DNA of 64,000 nucleotides from Hyphomicrobiales bacterium (GCA_900470285.1 UCAG01000008.1:1-64000); one strand, 5' to 3'; counted from the stretch's first letter, positions 27,888 to 36,716 are shown. Program-made: numbers and translations. Notes: generated from the sequence alone by a model not told the origin.

Positions 27888-28961
27888 ATGTTTCTGCACC
27901 GTAAAGCGGTTCGTTCCGCGCTTGTGGCTAAAACAGTTGCATTGTCCTTATTCGCTTCGCCGCTGATCGCGGAAGCCTGCACCCGTGTCGTCTATCAGGG
28001 TGCAAATGATGATGTGATCACGGCACGTTCCATGGACTGGAAAGTGGATGTTGCGACCAATCTCTGGCTGTTTCCGAAGGGCATGAAGCGGAATGGCGAG
28101 GCCGGTGAAAATTCTGTCGAATGGACATCCAAATATGGCAGCATCATTGCTTCGGGCTACGATATTGCAACCACAGACGGTATGAATGAAGTCGGGCTTT
28201 CTGCCAGCGTTTTGTGGCTGGTGGAATCCGAATATCCGGAATTCACAAAAGACAAACCCGGCCTGACAATTGCGGCATGGGCGCAATATGTACTTGATAA
28301 TTACGCAACGGTGGAAGAAGCTGTCGCCGCGCTGAAGACTGAGCCCTATACGATTGTTACCGATAAGGTTCCGGGGGAAAGCAGACTGGCAACGCTGCAT
28401 CTGGCCATTTCTGATGCGAGCGGCGACAGCGCAATTATTGAATATATCGACGGTAAGCAGGTTATTCATCACAACCGTAAATATCAGGTCATGACAAACT
28501 CCCCGACTTTTGACCAGCAGCTGGCACTGAACAGCTATTGGCAGCAGATCGGCGGCACAGTCATGCTGCCCGGTACCAATCGTGCCGCAGACCGTTTTGC
28601 CCGCGCATCATTCTATATTAATGCCATTCCGAAGAGCGAAAATCCGGATGTGGCACTGGCAAGCGTGTTTGGCGTTATTCGCAATGTGTCGGTGCCATAT
28701 GGTATTACCACGCCGGATCAGCCGAATATCTCTTCCACACGCTGGAGAACTGTGGCCGATCAGAAGCGTAAACTCTATTTCTTCGAGTCTGCACTGACAC
28801 CCAATACATTCTGGGTTGACCTGAAAGGCATGGATTTTTCCGCTGAAACCGGCAAGGTCAAAAAGCTCGATCTGGGCGAAAATCAGACCAATGTCTTTGC
28901 CGGCAATGTGAATGAGCAATTTAAAGAAGCAGAGCCGTTTCAGTTTCTCGGGCTTGAATAG
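27888..28961 (+). CDS. Choloylglycine hydrolase / penicillin V acylase family (Ntn hydrolase)
   Basis: A 357-residue exported N-terminal-nucleophile amidase. A signal peptide ends at AEA (residue 30), exposing Cys31 as the mature N-terminus and catalytic nucleophile (CTRVVYQG). Further signatures are ITARSMDW, ATTDGMNEVGLSASVLWL, GDSAIIEYIDGKQVIHHN and MTNSPTFDQQL. It closely resembles Brucella Cgh, a bile-salt hydrolase linked to intestinal survival; bile-acid or other amide specificity cannot be decided here. The ATG at 27888 gives a proper signal peptide, and earlier in-frame starts run into the preceding gene. A strong terminator follows. Confidence 0.92.
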   Translation: MFLHRKAVRSALVAKTVALSLFASPLIAEACTRVVYQGANDDVITARSMDWKVDVATNLWLFPKGMKRNGEAGENSVEWTSKYGSIIASGYDIATTDGMNEVGLSASVLWLVESEYPEFTKDKPGLTIAAWAQYVLDNYATVEEAVAALKTEPYTIVTDKVPGESRLATLHLAISDASGDSAIIEYIDGKQVIHHNRKYQVMTNSPTFDQQLALNSYWQQIGGTVMLPGTNRAADRFARASFYINAIPKSENPDVALASVFGVIRNVSVPYGITTPDQPNISSTRWRTVADQKRKLYFFESALTPNTFWVDLKGMDFSAETGKVKKLDLGENQTNVFAGNVNEQFKEAEPFQFLGLE

Positions 28962-28988
28962 GCGCTTTCATTAGCACTGAAACGAAAA

Positions 28989-29024
28989 AGGCCGTTCTGC
29001 AGACATTGCGAACGGTCTTTTTTT
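28989..29024 (+). terminator. Intrinsic terminator after choloylglycine hydrolase (works on both strands)
   Basis: GGCCGTTC (28990-28997) pairs with GAACGGTC (29010-29017), followed by seven T. The minus strand has TTTTTC after the stem, so it may also serve the convergent GGDEF gene. Confidence 0.88.
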
Positions 29025-29057
29025 GCGGGCTAATATGCCCATACGAAAGCAATCGGC

Positions 29058-29813
29058 TTAGCCGGTGGTGTTGCGGTTTTGGCCGAGGCTTTGCTGGTTG
29101 AGCACCACCTGATTGCGGCCGTTGGCTTTTGCCTGATAAAGGCTTTGATCCGCCATGCGGATGAGCTGCGCAGTGGTCAAAAGGCCTGAAGAAAGGGCGA
29201 TGCCGATGCTGATTGTCAGCGGATAAGGCTGATCCGGCAAAGGCATGAAATTGATTGCCTCAACATTTTTGCGCAATTGTTCGGCAATATCTTGCGCCTC
29301 AGCCATTTCAGTATTGCTGAGGAATACAGCAAATTCTTCACCGCCGATACGACCGATAAGATCGTTTGTCCGTAATGAAAACTGCAGAGCACTGACAATT
29401 GCTATCAGGGCTTTGTCACCGGCATGATGCCCATAAAGGTCATTGATGTTTTTAAAATTATCGGCGTCTATCACCAGCAATGCTGCTTGTGCGCAATTTT
29501 TGTTGACGTGTTTGACCTGTTCAAGAAAAGCATTTCTGTTCAGAAGGCCGGTCATGCTGTCAGTGTCAGCGCGTATCTGTAACAGCCGGTTTGCTTCATA
29601 CAGCTCGTCTGTCGTCTTTTTCAGTTTTGCATTTTGTATAAAAATATACATGCTGATCGGAAAGCCGGTTAGCACAGGCAGTATTGAATTCATCAAAAAG
29701 ACAAAAGCTGTGAAGGGCTGACCGGATGCATAACGGATGCTGAATGAAAATATCTGACTTAGCGCGACCACTAAAGCAGTCACGAATGTTGCTCTTAAGA
29801 GAATTTGATACAC
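29058..29813 (-). CDS. Membrane-bound diguanylate cyclase (GGDEF)
   Basis: A 251-residue protein that makes cyclic di-GMP from GTP. Two N-terminal hydrophobic helices (about residues 8-28 and 36-60) form the membrane anchor, and a short helix leads to the GGDEF domain (about 82-245). The active site reads GGEEF (157-161), a functional variant, and RTND (148-151) five residues before it matches the RxxD product-inhibition site. MTGLLNRNAF and DADNFKNINDLYGHHAGD are intact. No EAL domain is present, so it is a synthase. It may respond to a membrane signal. Confidence 0.93.
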   Translation of the reverse strand: MYQILLRATFVTALVVALSQIFSFSIRYASGQPFTAFVFLMNSILPVLTGFPISMYIFIQNAKLKKTTDELYEANRLLQIRADTDSMTGLLNRNAFLEQVKHVNKNCAQAALLVIDADNFKNINDLYGHHAGDKALIAIVSALQFSLRTNDLIGRIGGEEFAVFLSNTEMAEAQDIAEQLRKNVEAINFMPLPDQPYPLTISIGIALSSGLLTTAQLIRMADQSLYQAKANGRNQVVLNQQSLGQNRNTTG

Positions 29814-30055
29814 ATCAGCCCCCGAACCATTGTTCAGATTGCTCTTAAGCAGCTTCCCGAATTATGACCAGTAAGTTTGCCTGATTATGAAGGCAAGTTT
29901 TTTAAAGTGCTTTTTTATTTTGAGAGCATATTGGTTCTGTTTTAAATTAGATAATTCAAATATTTAGTGATTTTTTTAAAGGTAGTAATTTATGCTATTT
30001 ACAGCAGGAGTATATTCAAAATAATTTATGCTGATTTTGATTTTTGTGAGAGCTA

Positions 30056-30586
30056 ATGACTATGGCTGGCTTCGAAATTAAACCTCTGTCTTATGATAAT
30101 TCGTACATCACACAGCTGTGCGATCTTCTGATCGAAACAGTCGCCAGTGGCGGTTCAGTCAGTTTCATGCATCCTCTTGAGCCGGAAACGGCAGAGGCAT
30201 TCTGGCAGGGGGCGATGAGTTCTGCGCAGAACGGTGAGCGAATTATTCTCGGTGCTTTTGATGGCGAAAAACTTGCCGGTACAGTCAGTCTGGTTCTGGT
30301 GCAGACGGCTAACCAGCCGCATCGTGCGGAAATCAGCAAGCTGATGACATCTGTTTCCAGTCGCGGGCGCGGTGTGGCGACATTGCTGATGCAGACAGCC
30401 GAAGCTCTGGCATTACAGCATGGCCGCACACATCTGATGCTTGATACGGCAAGTGACAGTCTTGCTGTATCGGTTTATGAGCGGCTGGGATTTAAACGGG
30501 TTGGTGAAGTGCCGGATTTTGCACTGGATCCTTTCGGCACTTTGACCGGCACGATCTATTTCTGGAAAGACCTGAAATCTGTTTAG
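30056..30586 (+). CDS. GNAT family N-acetyltransferase
   Basis: A 176-residue acetyl-CoA-dependent acetyltransferase. Motif A is RAEISKLMTSVSSRGRGVATLLMQTAEALA, with the pyrophosphate-binding (Q/R)xxGxG/A pattern in RGRGVA, followed by LMLDTASDSLAVSVYERLGFKRVG. The substrate is unknown. Starts at 30056 and 30062 are equally possible. The TAG stop at 30584-30586 is part of the AGAG end of an intergenic mosaic repeat, as for several other genes in the window. Confidence 0.88.
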   Translation: MTMAGFEIKPLSYDNSYITQLCDLLIETVASGGSVSFMHPLEPETAEAFWQGAMSSAQNGERIILGAFDGEKLAGTVSLVLVQTANQPHRAEISKLMTSVSSRGRGVATLLMQTAEALALQHGRTHLMLDTASDSLAVSVYERLGFKRVGEVPDFALDPFGTLTGTIYFWKDLKSV

Positions 30587-30730
30587 AGTGAGTTTTGTGC
30601 GCCTGATCTGGTGCAGGGCGCTCTAAAACATGTCGCGGAAAAACAGGTACCGTTTTTTCCGGTAATGACATGCGCAAAAACAAGAATCCAGAGCAAACGC
30701 AGTGGATGCAATTAAACGCACGCGCTCTAG
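30585..30730. repeat. Mosaic palindromic repeat, copy B
   Basis: It has an AGAGT...GTGCGCC...GGCGCTCT palindrome (30585-30625), then a CATGTCGCGGAAAAA...GACATGCGCAAAAACAA module (30630-30683) nearly identical to 35137-35190, then an AGAGC...GCTCTAG end. The copy supplies the TAG stop codons of both flanking convergent genes (30584-30586 plus, 30727-30729 minus). Confidence 0.8.
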
Positions 30731-31095
30731 TCCTGCTCGACAGTGACTTCGACATATTCCGGATGAATGTCTACGCGTATCAGCGGTGTGCCATTCTCAA
30801 TAATCGCACGGTCGCGGTCAGAGAGAGAGCCTTTGGTGAGCATTTTCTCCAGTCTTGCACGGTTTGCCTTGTCATTAAAAAACACGTCGGATTCATCTTC
30901 CGGATCCATTTTTCCGAAAATATAAAAATTGGCGCGATCCTGACGGATAATCGTGGCTGCGGAGTTCAGAGCTACGCCCGATGAGTTGTAATGGTCCTGT
31001 TTGCTGAGGCGGGCCTTGTATGTATCAATGGGCTGCGCCCAGACATTCGTAGTCATACCCAGTGCCGCAACAGACAAAAACACCATTCGCAACAT
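30727..31095 (-). CDS. Hypothetical secreted protein
   Basis: A 122-residue precursor with a signal peptide ending near VWAQ (residue 21). The mature domain starts with DTYKARLSKQDHYNSSGVALNSAATIIRQDRANFYIFG and ends with the acidic VDIHPEYVEVTVEQD. I recognise no named domain; the pattern suggests a small periplasmic protein. Its TAG stop comes from the end of repeat copy B. It is monocistronic. Export is well supported, but function is not. Confidence 0.78.
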   Translation of the reverse strand: MLRMVFLSVAALGMTTNVWAQPIDTYKARLSKQDHYNSSGVALNSAATIIRQDRANFYIFGKMDPEDESDVFFNDKANRARLEKMLTKGSLSDRDRAIIENGTPLIRVDIHPEYVEVTVEQD

Positions 31096-31284
31096 ATTGC
31101 TCCCCCATAGTTCTGTTGTTTTCTATAATCCATTTTCGGGAGGAATGGAAATATTGCTGCTGTCAGTTCGTTTTTGTTTTAAAGAAAAATAATTTGTTAT
31201 TTTGAAAGATAAAAACACCAACATAAGCTGCCGGTGCATAAAATATTGCTCGTTTATCGACAGATCATAAAGAGAGATACTTCT

Positions 31285-31557
31285 ATGAAATTCAAAACAC
31301 TGGTTGCTGCATCCTTTTCTGCATTGCTTATCTCTGCTGCTGCAAGTTCCGCAGCATCTGCCTGCACTCAGGAAGAACTGACCAAAAAAGCAACAGATTT
31401 AACTGCAGCGATTCAGGAAGTGTTGACGAAAGATCCGAGCCGCGCTCAGGAGATCATGACAAAGTCACAGGAAATGCAGACGAAGTATCAGGGTACCACT
31501 GATATGAATGAAGCCTGCAAGGCTTATGACGAGCTGATGGAAACAATCAAGAAATAA
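31285..31557 (+). CDS. Small secreted helical protein, paralogue of the lipoprotein at 3361-3624
   Basis: A 90-residue precursor. The signal peptide ends in ASSAASAC near residue 27, without a good lipobox, so the mature protein should be soluble in the periplasm. The mature domain begins CTQEELTKKATDLTAAIQEVL and ends NEACKAYDELMETIKK, with the same cysteine pair as in the paralogue. The ATG at 31285 follows AGAGAG; an upstream in-frame ATG lacks a ribosome site and would bury the signal peptide. Function unknown. Confidence 0.8.
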   Translation: MKFKTLVAASFSALLISAAASSAASACTQEELTKKATDLTAAIQEVLTKDPSRAQEIMTKSQEMQTKYQGTTDMNEACKAYDELMETIKK

Positions 31558-31654
31558 AATCCGGTCTTTATTCCGGAGTAGGCGGCGGTTCCCGTTATTG
31601 CTTTTCCGGCGATTAGGTCCCGACGGAAAAGTATGCTCCGGAATAATGATTGAG

Positions 31655-31697
31655 ATAAAAAAACGGGGAAGGCCGGAAGGCCTTCCCCGTTGCTTTT
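31655..31697. terminator. Bidirectional terminator between the small secreted protein and the MFS gene
   Basis: ACGGGGAAGG (31663-31672) pairs with CCTTCCCCGT (31681-31690). The plus strand continues TGCTTTTTT and the minus strand TTTTTTTATC, so it can end both convergent genes. Confidence 0.88.
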
Positions 31698-31708
31698 TTA
31701 TAGGCTGA

Positions 31709-32914
31709 TTATGCGGCCATTTTTTTCGGCAGGCGCGGCAGCAATATTGTCAGCACGCCGAGAAGTGGCAGGAATGAACACAGCCAGTAGACATATTCAA
31801 TACCGTGGCTGTCGGCAAAATCGCCGAGCAATGCAGCTCCGATACCGCCTGCACCGAATGCGAAGCCGAAGAATACGCCGGCGATCATGCCAACACGTCC
31901 CGGCACCAGCTCCTGAGCAAAGACCACAATTGCGGAGAATGCCGAGGAGAAAATAATGCCGATGACAACAGCCAGAACGCAGGTCCAGAACAGGTTGGCA
32001 TAAGGCATCATCAGGGCGAAAGGAATAACGCCGAGAATCGAGAACCAGATGACGAAGCGGGCACCCATTTTGTCACCGATCGGGCCACCGATGAAAACAC
32101 CGGCTGCCGATGCACCGAGGAACAGGAACAGCATCAGCTGAGCATTCTGCACCGTGACTTCGAATTTCTCGATGACAAAGAAGGTAAAATAGCTGGAAAT
32201 ACTGGCCATATATACATTCTTGGTCGTGGTGAGCAGGACCAGAACGAGAATGGCGAACATCACGCGCCCCTGCGGCAGCGGCAGAGTGCGGTCCGCAGCG
32301 GGTTTGTTTTTGCTCTGGCGCTGCTTTTCAGCATACCAGCGGCTGACACGGGTCAGCGCGATGAAACCGAAAACCGCAATGATTGCCAGCCAGGCGACGC
32401 TCGACTGACCATTTGGCAGGATGATGAAAGCGGCAAGCAGGGGGCCGAGTGCGGAGCCGAAATTGCCGCCAACCTGAAACAGGGACTGGGCAAAGCCGTG
32501 GCGGCCGCCGGAAGCGATACGTGCCACACGCGAAGCTTCCGGATGGAAGATAGCTGATCCCAGACCAATCAGGCTGGAACCGATCAGCAGCACCGTATAG
32601 CTGTCAGCATTGGCGAGCAGCAAAAGACCGGTAAACGTGCTGACACTGGACAATGGCAGGGAGTAAGGCATCGGCCAGCGATCGGTGATAATACCAATGA
32701 CCGGTTGCAGCAGAGAGGCCGTGATCTGGAAGGTCATGGTCAGGAAACCGATCTGACGGAAATCCAGATTATAATTGGTTTTAATCAACGGGTAGATCGC
32801 TGACAGCAGCGATTGCATAATATCGTTGAACATGTGGCAGAAGCTGACAACCACAATCAGTGAAACGGTTGTGGCTTCAGTTATTTTTGGTGACTGGCTG
32901 GTCACGGTCGTCAT
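31709..32914 (-). CDS. MFS transporter, fosmidomycin-resistance (Fsr) type
   Basis: A 401-residue 12-TM drug:proton antiporter-type transporter. Marks are CHMFNDIMQSLLSAIYPLIK in helix 1, the loop GIITDRWPMPYSLPLS (position of MFS motif A), GSAIFHPEASRVARIASGG, and RHGFAQSLFQVGGNFGSALGPL in helix 5. These are characteristic of the Fsr family. It is divergent from an AraC-type regulator (33170-33979) that is the probable local activator. The real substrate may be something other than fosmidomycin. Confidence 0.9.
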   Translation of the reverse strand: MTTVTSQSPKITEATTVSLIVVVSFCHMFNDIMQSLLSAIYPLIKTNYNLDFRQIGFLTMTFQITASLLQPVIGIITDRWPMPYSLPLSSVSTFTGLLLLANADSYTVLLIGSSLIGLGSAIFHPEASRVARIASGGRHGFAQSLFQVGGNFGSALGPLLAAFIILPNGQSSVAWLAIIAVFGFIALTRVSRWYAEKQRQSKNKPAADRTLPLPQGRVMFAILVLVLLTTTKNVYMASISSYFTFFVIEKFEVTVQNAQLMLFLFLGASAAGVFIGGPIGDKMGARFVIWFSILGVIPFALMMPYANLFWTCVLAVVIGIIFSSAFSAIVVFAQELVPGRVGMIAGVFFGFAFGAGGIGAALLGDFADSHGIEYVYWLCSFLPLLGVLTILLPRLPKKMAA

Positions 32915-33037
32915 TGCAAGTGCTCCGGATATGTTATGCCTTTTTGAAATTATGCTCTGTCCGGCACCCGCCGGAAATATGCATTTTTCTGTAAGTCAGA
33001 GGTCAATATTTCATACCGCGATCAGCGCCGGATAAAG

Positions 33038-33139
33038 ATGATGCTTTATACCTGTCTGACCGGATATCTCTTTTTGATTTCTCTACTGACTGGCAGCATT
33101 CTGCTTAGTCCGCTTTTCTCTGGCCTGCTTTTGTGCTAA
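33038..33139 (+). CDS. Possible 33-residue single-TM peptide
   Basis: A short frame beginning with two Met codons encodes 33 residues, almost all hydrophobic (Leu, Ile, Phe, Thr, Ser) and ending in Leu-Leu-Cys. GGATAAAG lies directly before the ATG, but the spacing is tight. It ends 30 bases before the AraC gene, in the divergent MFS/AraC gap, and could be a small membrane peptide or a leader affecting that gene. It could equally be chance. Confidence 0.25.
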   Translation: MMLYTCLTGYLFLISLLTGSILLSPLFSGLLLC

Positions 33140-33169
33140 GGACGTAAAGTTTTTCAACTGGGCCAAATC

Positions 33170-33979
33170 ATGCATTTAAATAGTCCTGATGATATAAATA
33201 CACTGATTGCGCAGGGTTTTCATCTGATCGAACATGCGGCTGATCCGGTTGTTGCTCTTGCCAGACAATATCCGGGTGGTTTGCTGATCCCGATGCACCG
33301 CCATTCCAGAACGCAGTTTCTTTATGCACGCTCTGGCGTTGCACTGGTTGTGACCGAGCGCGGGCGCTGGATGATCCCGCCGGATCATGCTCTGCTTATT
33401 CCGCGCGGTATCGAGCATCGGGTTGAAATGTTCTCCGGTGTTGAAATGCAATCGGTCTATATGCGCGATTATGACCATTGCGATCATCCTTGTGTGCTGT
33501 CGGTAAACGAGCTGACGCGCAGCCTGCTGGCAGAGGTGGTGAAGCTGCAAAAACCTGATGTTGCTGATGAGCGCAGTGGTTTGCTTTTTGATCTGCTGCT
33601 TCATGAGATTAAGCGCCTGCCGGTACGTGAACTGGGGCTGCCGTTTCCGGAAAAACCGGCACTGGCCGCATTGTGTAAAGCATTCTTAAAAGCGCCGGAT
33701 CCGGCTGCGGATATTGACAGCTGGGCAGAGAAAATGGGGATGAGCCGCCGTTCTTTTACAAGGCTGTTCCGTGCGCAGACCGGTGTGAGTTTTGTGACAT
33801 GGCGGCAGCAGGCTTGTATTTTCGCATCTCTGCCTAAGCTTGCTTCCGGTGAAGCAATTACATCTGTTGCCTTCGACACCGGCTATGAAAGTGCGGCTGC
33901 CTATACCACGATGTTCAAGCGTATGCTCGGTAGTTCTCCGCGGGATTATATGCGCCAGCAGGCCAGTTATGCCGGATAA
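33170..33979 (+). CDS. AraC family transcriptional regulator with N-terminal cupin
   Basis: A 269-residue regulator. The N-terminal half is a cupin sensor (IPMHRHSRTQFLYARSGVALV with metal-type His residues, then IPPDHALLIPRGIEHRVEMFSG). The C-terminal 100 residues hold two helix-turn-helix motifs: WAEKMGMSRRSFTRLFRAQTG, and ITSVAFDTGYESAAAYTTMFKRMLGSSPRDY, the AraC signature. It is divergent from the Fsr-type exporter gene and probably regulates it. Confidence 0.92.
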   Translation: MHLNSPDDINTLIAQGFHLIEHAADPVVALARQYPGGLLIPMHRHSRTQFLYARSGVALVVTERGRWMIPPDHALLIPRGIEHRVEMFSGVEMQSVYMRDYDHCDHPCVLSVNELTRSLLAEVVKLQKPDVADERSGLLFDLLLHEIKRLPVRELGLPFPEKPALAALCKAFLKAPDPAADIDSWAEKMGMSRRSFTRLFRAQTGVSFVTWRQQACIFASLPKLASGEAITSVAFDTGYESAAAYTTMFKRMLGSSPRDYMRQQASYAG

Positions 33980-34334
33980 AACAACAGATGTTTGCCAGAA
34001 CGCTAAGTCTGGCTATGTGGCTTAGAACATGTCGCCTTTAATCGTATCCGCTGCGTCCGCTCAATAGTTTATTTTACGTCTGTCTTGATCTCAAACCAGT
34101 ACATGCTTTGGGGAGACATGCTCTGGCATTGAACTGTTATTTAATGTGCGGCAATATATTGTATAAACAGCGAAAAGCACTCTGAACTTTTTGCAAGATA
34201 GAGCATAATTTTTTAAACTTGAATCAGTTTAAATTGAAATTATGCTCTGATTTTAATGTGTTAGAGCTACCTTTGTGCGCCCAGTGGGGCGCACGGCGCT
34301 CTGGTTTGCGCGTTATTTGCTCGGAGGGGGCAGA
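33980..34334. repeat. Intergenic region with mosaic palindromic repeats, copy C
   Basis: From about 34024 it has an inverted CATGTCGC...GTATCCGCTGCGTCCGCTC module related to 35198-35231, then unrelated sequence. 34200-34248 is a palindrome with AGAGCATAATTT/AAATTATGCTCT arms and 34263-34302 an AGAGC...GTGCGCCC...GGGCGCAC...GCTCT palindrome. The last two recur in the same order at 38536-38641. No gene is seen. Confidence 0.75.
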
Positions 34335-35132
34335 ATGCAACATTTGTTCGGTATATCTCCAGCATTAATGTTTTTGCTGTTTTGTATTTGCGGCGTCATT
34401 TTTTATGTAATCGGACTGGTGTTTCTGCGCATTTTTGCAAGACAGGCATCCAAGGATATTCTGACGCTTCCGATTGCAGCATTTGTCGGCACGATTGCAA
34501 CGGCATGGGCTTTGGCGCTGGGATTTGTTGCTGCCGATATCTGGACGGTCAATGGCCGTGCAGATCAGGCGGCAAGCGAAGAACGCTCATCTATCACCCG
34601 CCTGATCGGTATGGCACGGCCGGAAGCTCTGAATGATCCGGTCCTGCTCAAGGCGCTCACTGTTTACCGCGTGACAGTGATTTCTGAGGAATGGCATAAG
34701 GGTTACAATACCCAGCCTGCCCGCGCCGTTGAGGAAGCGTTGCAAAATATCCGTGTCTCGATGATCAGCCTCGCACGCGGGGATATACCGGGTGCTTTGA
34801 TGTCACAGATGGTGCGGGATTTTGATGAAATGCAGGATGCCCGTAATGCGCGACTTGCGTTGGGATCAAGTTCTGTCAATCATTACAAGTGGTATCTGGT
34901 TTTCTTTCTGACCGTTTTGACTCTGGTCGTTATTGCGTCTGTTCATGCGGACAGGCCGAAAGCAGGGCGCAAAGCACTCGCCATTTATATTGTGACAGCG
35001 TCGATGAGTATGTGGATTCTGGCAATCCATACCAGTCCTTATCGCGGTGTCGGCCGTATTGATCCGACTGTGCTGTTTACAAGCCAGAAAAACGCGATGA
35101 GTTTACCGGAAGCCTTCTATAAAAAAGGATAG
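34335..35132 (+). CDS. DUF4239 family membrane protein (bestrophin-like)
   Basis: A 265-residue protein with four predicted membrane helices: about residues 11-33, 46-67, then 182-202 and 212-232. They flank a soluble helical region with GRADQAASEERSSITRLIGMARPEALNDPVLLKALTVYRVTVISEEW. This layout matches DUF4239, which is distantly related to bestrophin channels. The start at 34335 follows GGAGGGGG; the longer frame reads through the repeat. The TAG stop (35130-35132) lies at the left end of another mosaic repeat. Transport function is unproven. Confidence 0.78.
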   Translation: MQHLFGISPALMFLLFCICGVIFYVIGLVFLRIFARQASKDILTLPIAAFVGTIATAWALALGFVAADIWTVNGRADQAASEERSSITRLIGMARPEALNDPVLLKALTVYRVTVISEEWHKGYNTQPARAVEEALQNIRVSMISLARGDIPGALMSQMVRDFDEMQDARNARLALGSSSVNHYKWYLVFFLTVLTLVVIASVHADRPKAGRKALAIYIVTASMSMWILAIHTSPYRGVGRIDPTVLFTSQKNAMSLPEAFYKKG

Positions 35133-35235
35133 AGTGTGTCGCGGAAAAGCGGGTACCGGTTTTCCGACAACGACATGCGTAAAAACAAACTGTTAGAGCG
35201 GACGCAGCGGATACGGCTTAATGTGACATGCTCCG
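35130..35235. repeat. Mosaic palindromic repeat, copy D
   Basis: 35137-35190 (GTGTCGCGGAAAAG...GACATGCGTAAAAACAA) matches repeat copy B. 35193-35231 (AGAGCGGACGCAGCGGATAC...) matches the inverted module near 34024-34062. It begins at the TAG stop of the DUF4239 gene. Confidence 0.78.
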
Positions 35236-35308
35236 GCGCGCTTATTATCTGATGCCGGTTATACCGGCATCACATCAAATCTCCTCCAGCATAGTAACGC
35301 CTGCTCTG

Positions 35309-35881
35309 TCAGGTCCGGTGAGCCGGTTTTCCTGTATAGGAGCCTGTGTTTTTTTGACTGCGCAGTTGCTGGACACGGTCACGGAACTGGTCAACGGTCA
35401 ACGCCCCCTGAACATCCATAATCTGACTGGCCTGCGTTTCGGTGAGATTTCCTGCATCGGCTTTCACCCGCAAACTGACAATCGTATTGCCCAGTTTGGA
35501 GGCTTCAATGCACAAGCGGGCATCTTCCTTGCTAATGCCATGTGAGGCAAAGGAGCTGATAACACTACCGATAATACCGCCTATGGCAGCACCGATAAGC
35601 ATGCCGATTGAAGCAGCAACCAGCCAGCCGGCTGTTAAAGCCGCAGAGCCGACGACCGGCACCGCGATCAGGCCGAAACCTGCAATCAGGCCGGCAATAC
35701 CGCCAACCACAGTGCCGATACCGGCATAGTTGACGATCTCATCGCACATGGTTGTGTCTTCTTCCGCAAATTTGCGGCTGACAATGACAATGTCAGAGTG
35801 AGGAAAGCCTGCAGCCTCAAGATTATGCACGACCTGTTTTGCAGAGCCGTAATGATCGTAAATTCTAGAAATAAGTTTCAT
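35309..35881 (-). CDS. Glycine-zipper stress protein (YflT/general-stress-17M-like)
   Basis: A 190-residue protein. The N-terminal domain (ISRIYDHYGSAKQVVHNLEAAGFPHSDIVIVSRK) matches the YflT-like fold of heat-induced stress proteins. A long Gly/Ala/Ile hydrophobic centre (about residues 52-115, IGTVVGGIAGLIAGFGLIAV and on) forms membrane-active glycine zippers. The end (ARLCIEASKLGNTIVSLRVKAD) resembles the second half of the domain. GGAGAAATAAA precedes the ATG at 35879-35881. It is divergent from a universal stress protein gene, in line with a stress role. Confidence 0.82.
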   Translation of the reverse strand: MKLISRIYDHYGSAKQVVHNLEAAGFPHSDIVIVSRKFAEEDTTMCDEIVNYAGIGTVVGGIAGLIAGFGLIAVPVVGSAALTAGWLVAASIGMLIGAAIGGIIGSVISSFASHGISKEDARLCIEASKLGNTIVSLRVKADAGNLTETQASQIMDVQGALTVDQFRDRVQQLRSQKNTGSYTGKPAHRT

Positions 35882-36202
35882 TTTATTTCTCCTGCAGCGT
35901 TTGAGTACCTTTCCGGAATAAAATATGCTTTCTTCAAAGTTATTATCTTTGAAGTAACATGATAATTTTACCATGTTACTGAAATGATGGTATCACAATA
36001 TTTTATTATTTTAAGTTGTAATTTCAGGTAATTCTTGGATTGATGCTGTTTTGCGCTATTTTGTTGATTACAATGTGCGGAATTCGACTTCACACATGGT
36101 ATTATGCGTTTTAAGATAAAATCTGCTTCAGCGTGAGGTTTACGAATGCTTTGGCTCCGGCTTCACTGAAGACAGGTCATTTAACGGAGCAGGGACAGCA
36201 TA
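35882..36202. other. AT-rich divergent promoter region
   Basis: 321 bases between two divergent stress genes (glycine-zipper protein and UspA). It is strongly AT-rich in its left half, with no gene or repeat module seen. Shared promoters are likely, but no clear -35/-10 pair can be assigned. Confidence 0.4.
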
Positions 36203-36652
36203 ATGTATAAGCATATCTTGATTGCTACGGACGGATCTGAGCTGGCTCAAAAAGGTCTGGAACAGGGGCTGCAACTGGCTTCAAAACTTGGAAGCAAAGT
36301 TACTATTCTGACTGTAACAGAGCCGTTTCCGATGATGGCAACCGCCAGCAGTGCAGGCTGGATTGCCAGCCCGAAAGATATCGAAATTTATAATGACAAT
36401 CAGGCACGTCAGGCGCAGGATATTCTCAAAGCGGCCGGTGAGGCAGCCACGAAAGCTGGTGTTTCTGCCGTGCTGAAACATATTGATGAGCGCTGGCCTG
36501 CCGAGGCGATTATCGATTTCAGCCAGCAGAGCGATGTCGATCTGATTGTTATGACATCCCATGGCCGTCGCGGTATTGGCCGTCTGCTGCTGGGTAGTCA
36601 GACCAGTGAAGTGCTGACACATACCAAAACGGCAATTCTGGTTGTGCGCTAA
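36203..36652 (+). CDS. Universal stress protein (UspA family)
   Basis: A 149-residue single Usp domain. The N-terminal YKHILIATDGSELAQKGLEQ strand-loop-helix and the C-terminal ATP-binding motif SHGRRGIGRLLLGSQTSEVL (G-2x-G-9x-G-S) indicate the ATP-binding subgroup. The DERWPAEAIIDFSQQSDVDLIVM segment is also typical. It probably protects cells under starvation, oxidative or metabolic stress. It stands alone with a strong terminator downstream. Confidence 0.93.
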   Translation: MYKHILIATDGSELAQKGLEQGLQLASKLGSKVTILTVTEPFPMMATASSAGWIASPKDIEIYNDNQARQAQDILKAAGEAATKAGVSAVLKHIDERWPAEAIIDFSQQSDVDLIVMTSHGRRGIGRLLLGSQTSEVLTHTKTAILVVR

Positions 36653-36680
36653 AAAGGGTGGCTTTTTAGTCGTAGGATAT

Positions 36681-36716
36681 GAAAAGCGGCCGCAGACTTA
36701 TGTCTGCGGCCGTTTC
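36681..36716. terminator. Bidirectional terminator between UspA and the peptide-binding protein gene
   Basis: CGGCCGCAGAC (36687-36697) and GTCTGCGGCCG (36702-36712) form an 11-bp perfect stem, with short T-runs on both strands. Confidence 0.85.

Noticed and set aside
31805-32557. A 250-codon plus-strand open frame
   Set aside because: It is antisense to the MFS transporter and rich in Glu, Asp, His and Asn, as expected from reversed membrane-helix codons.
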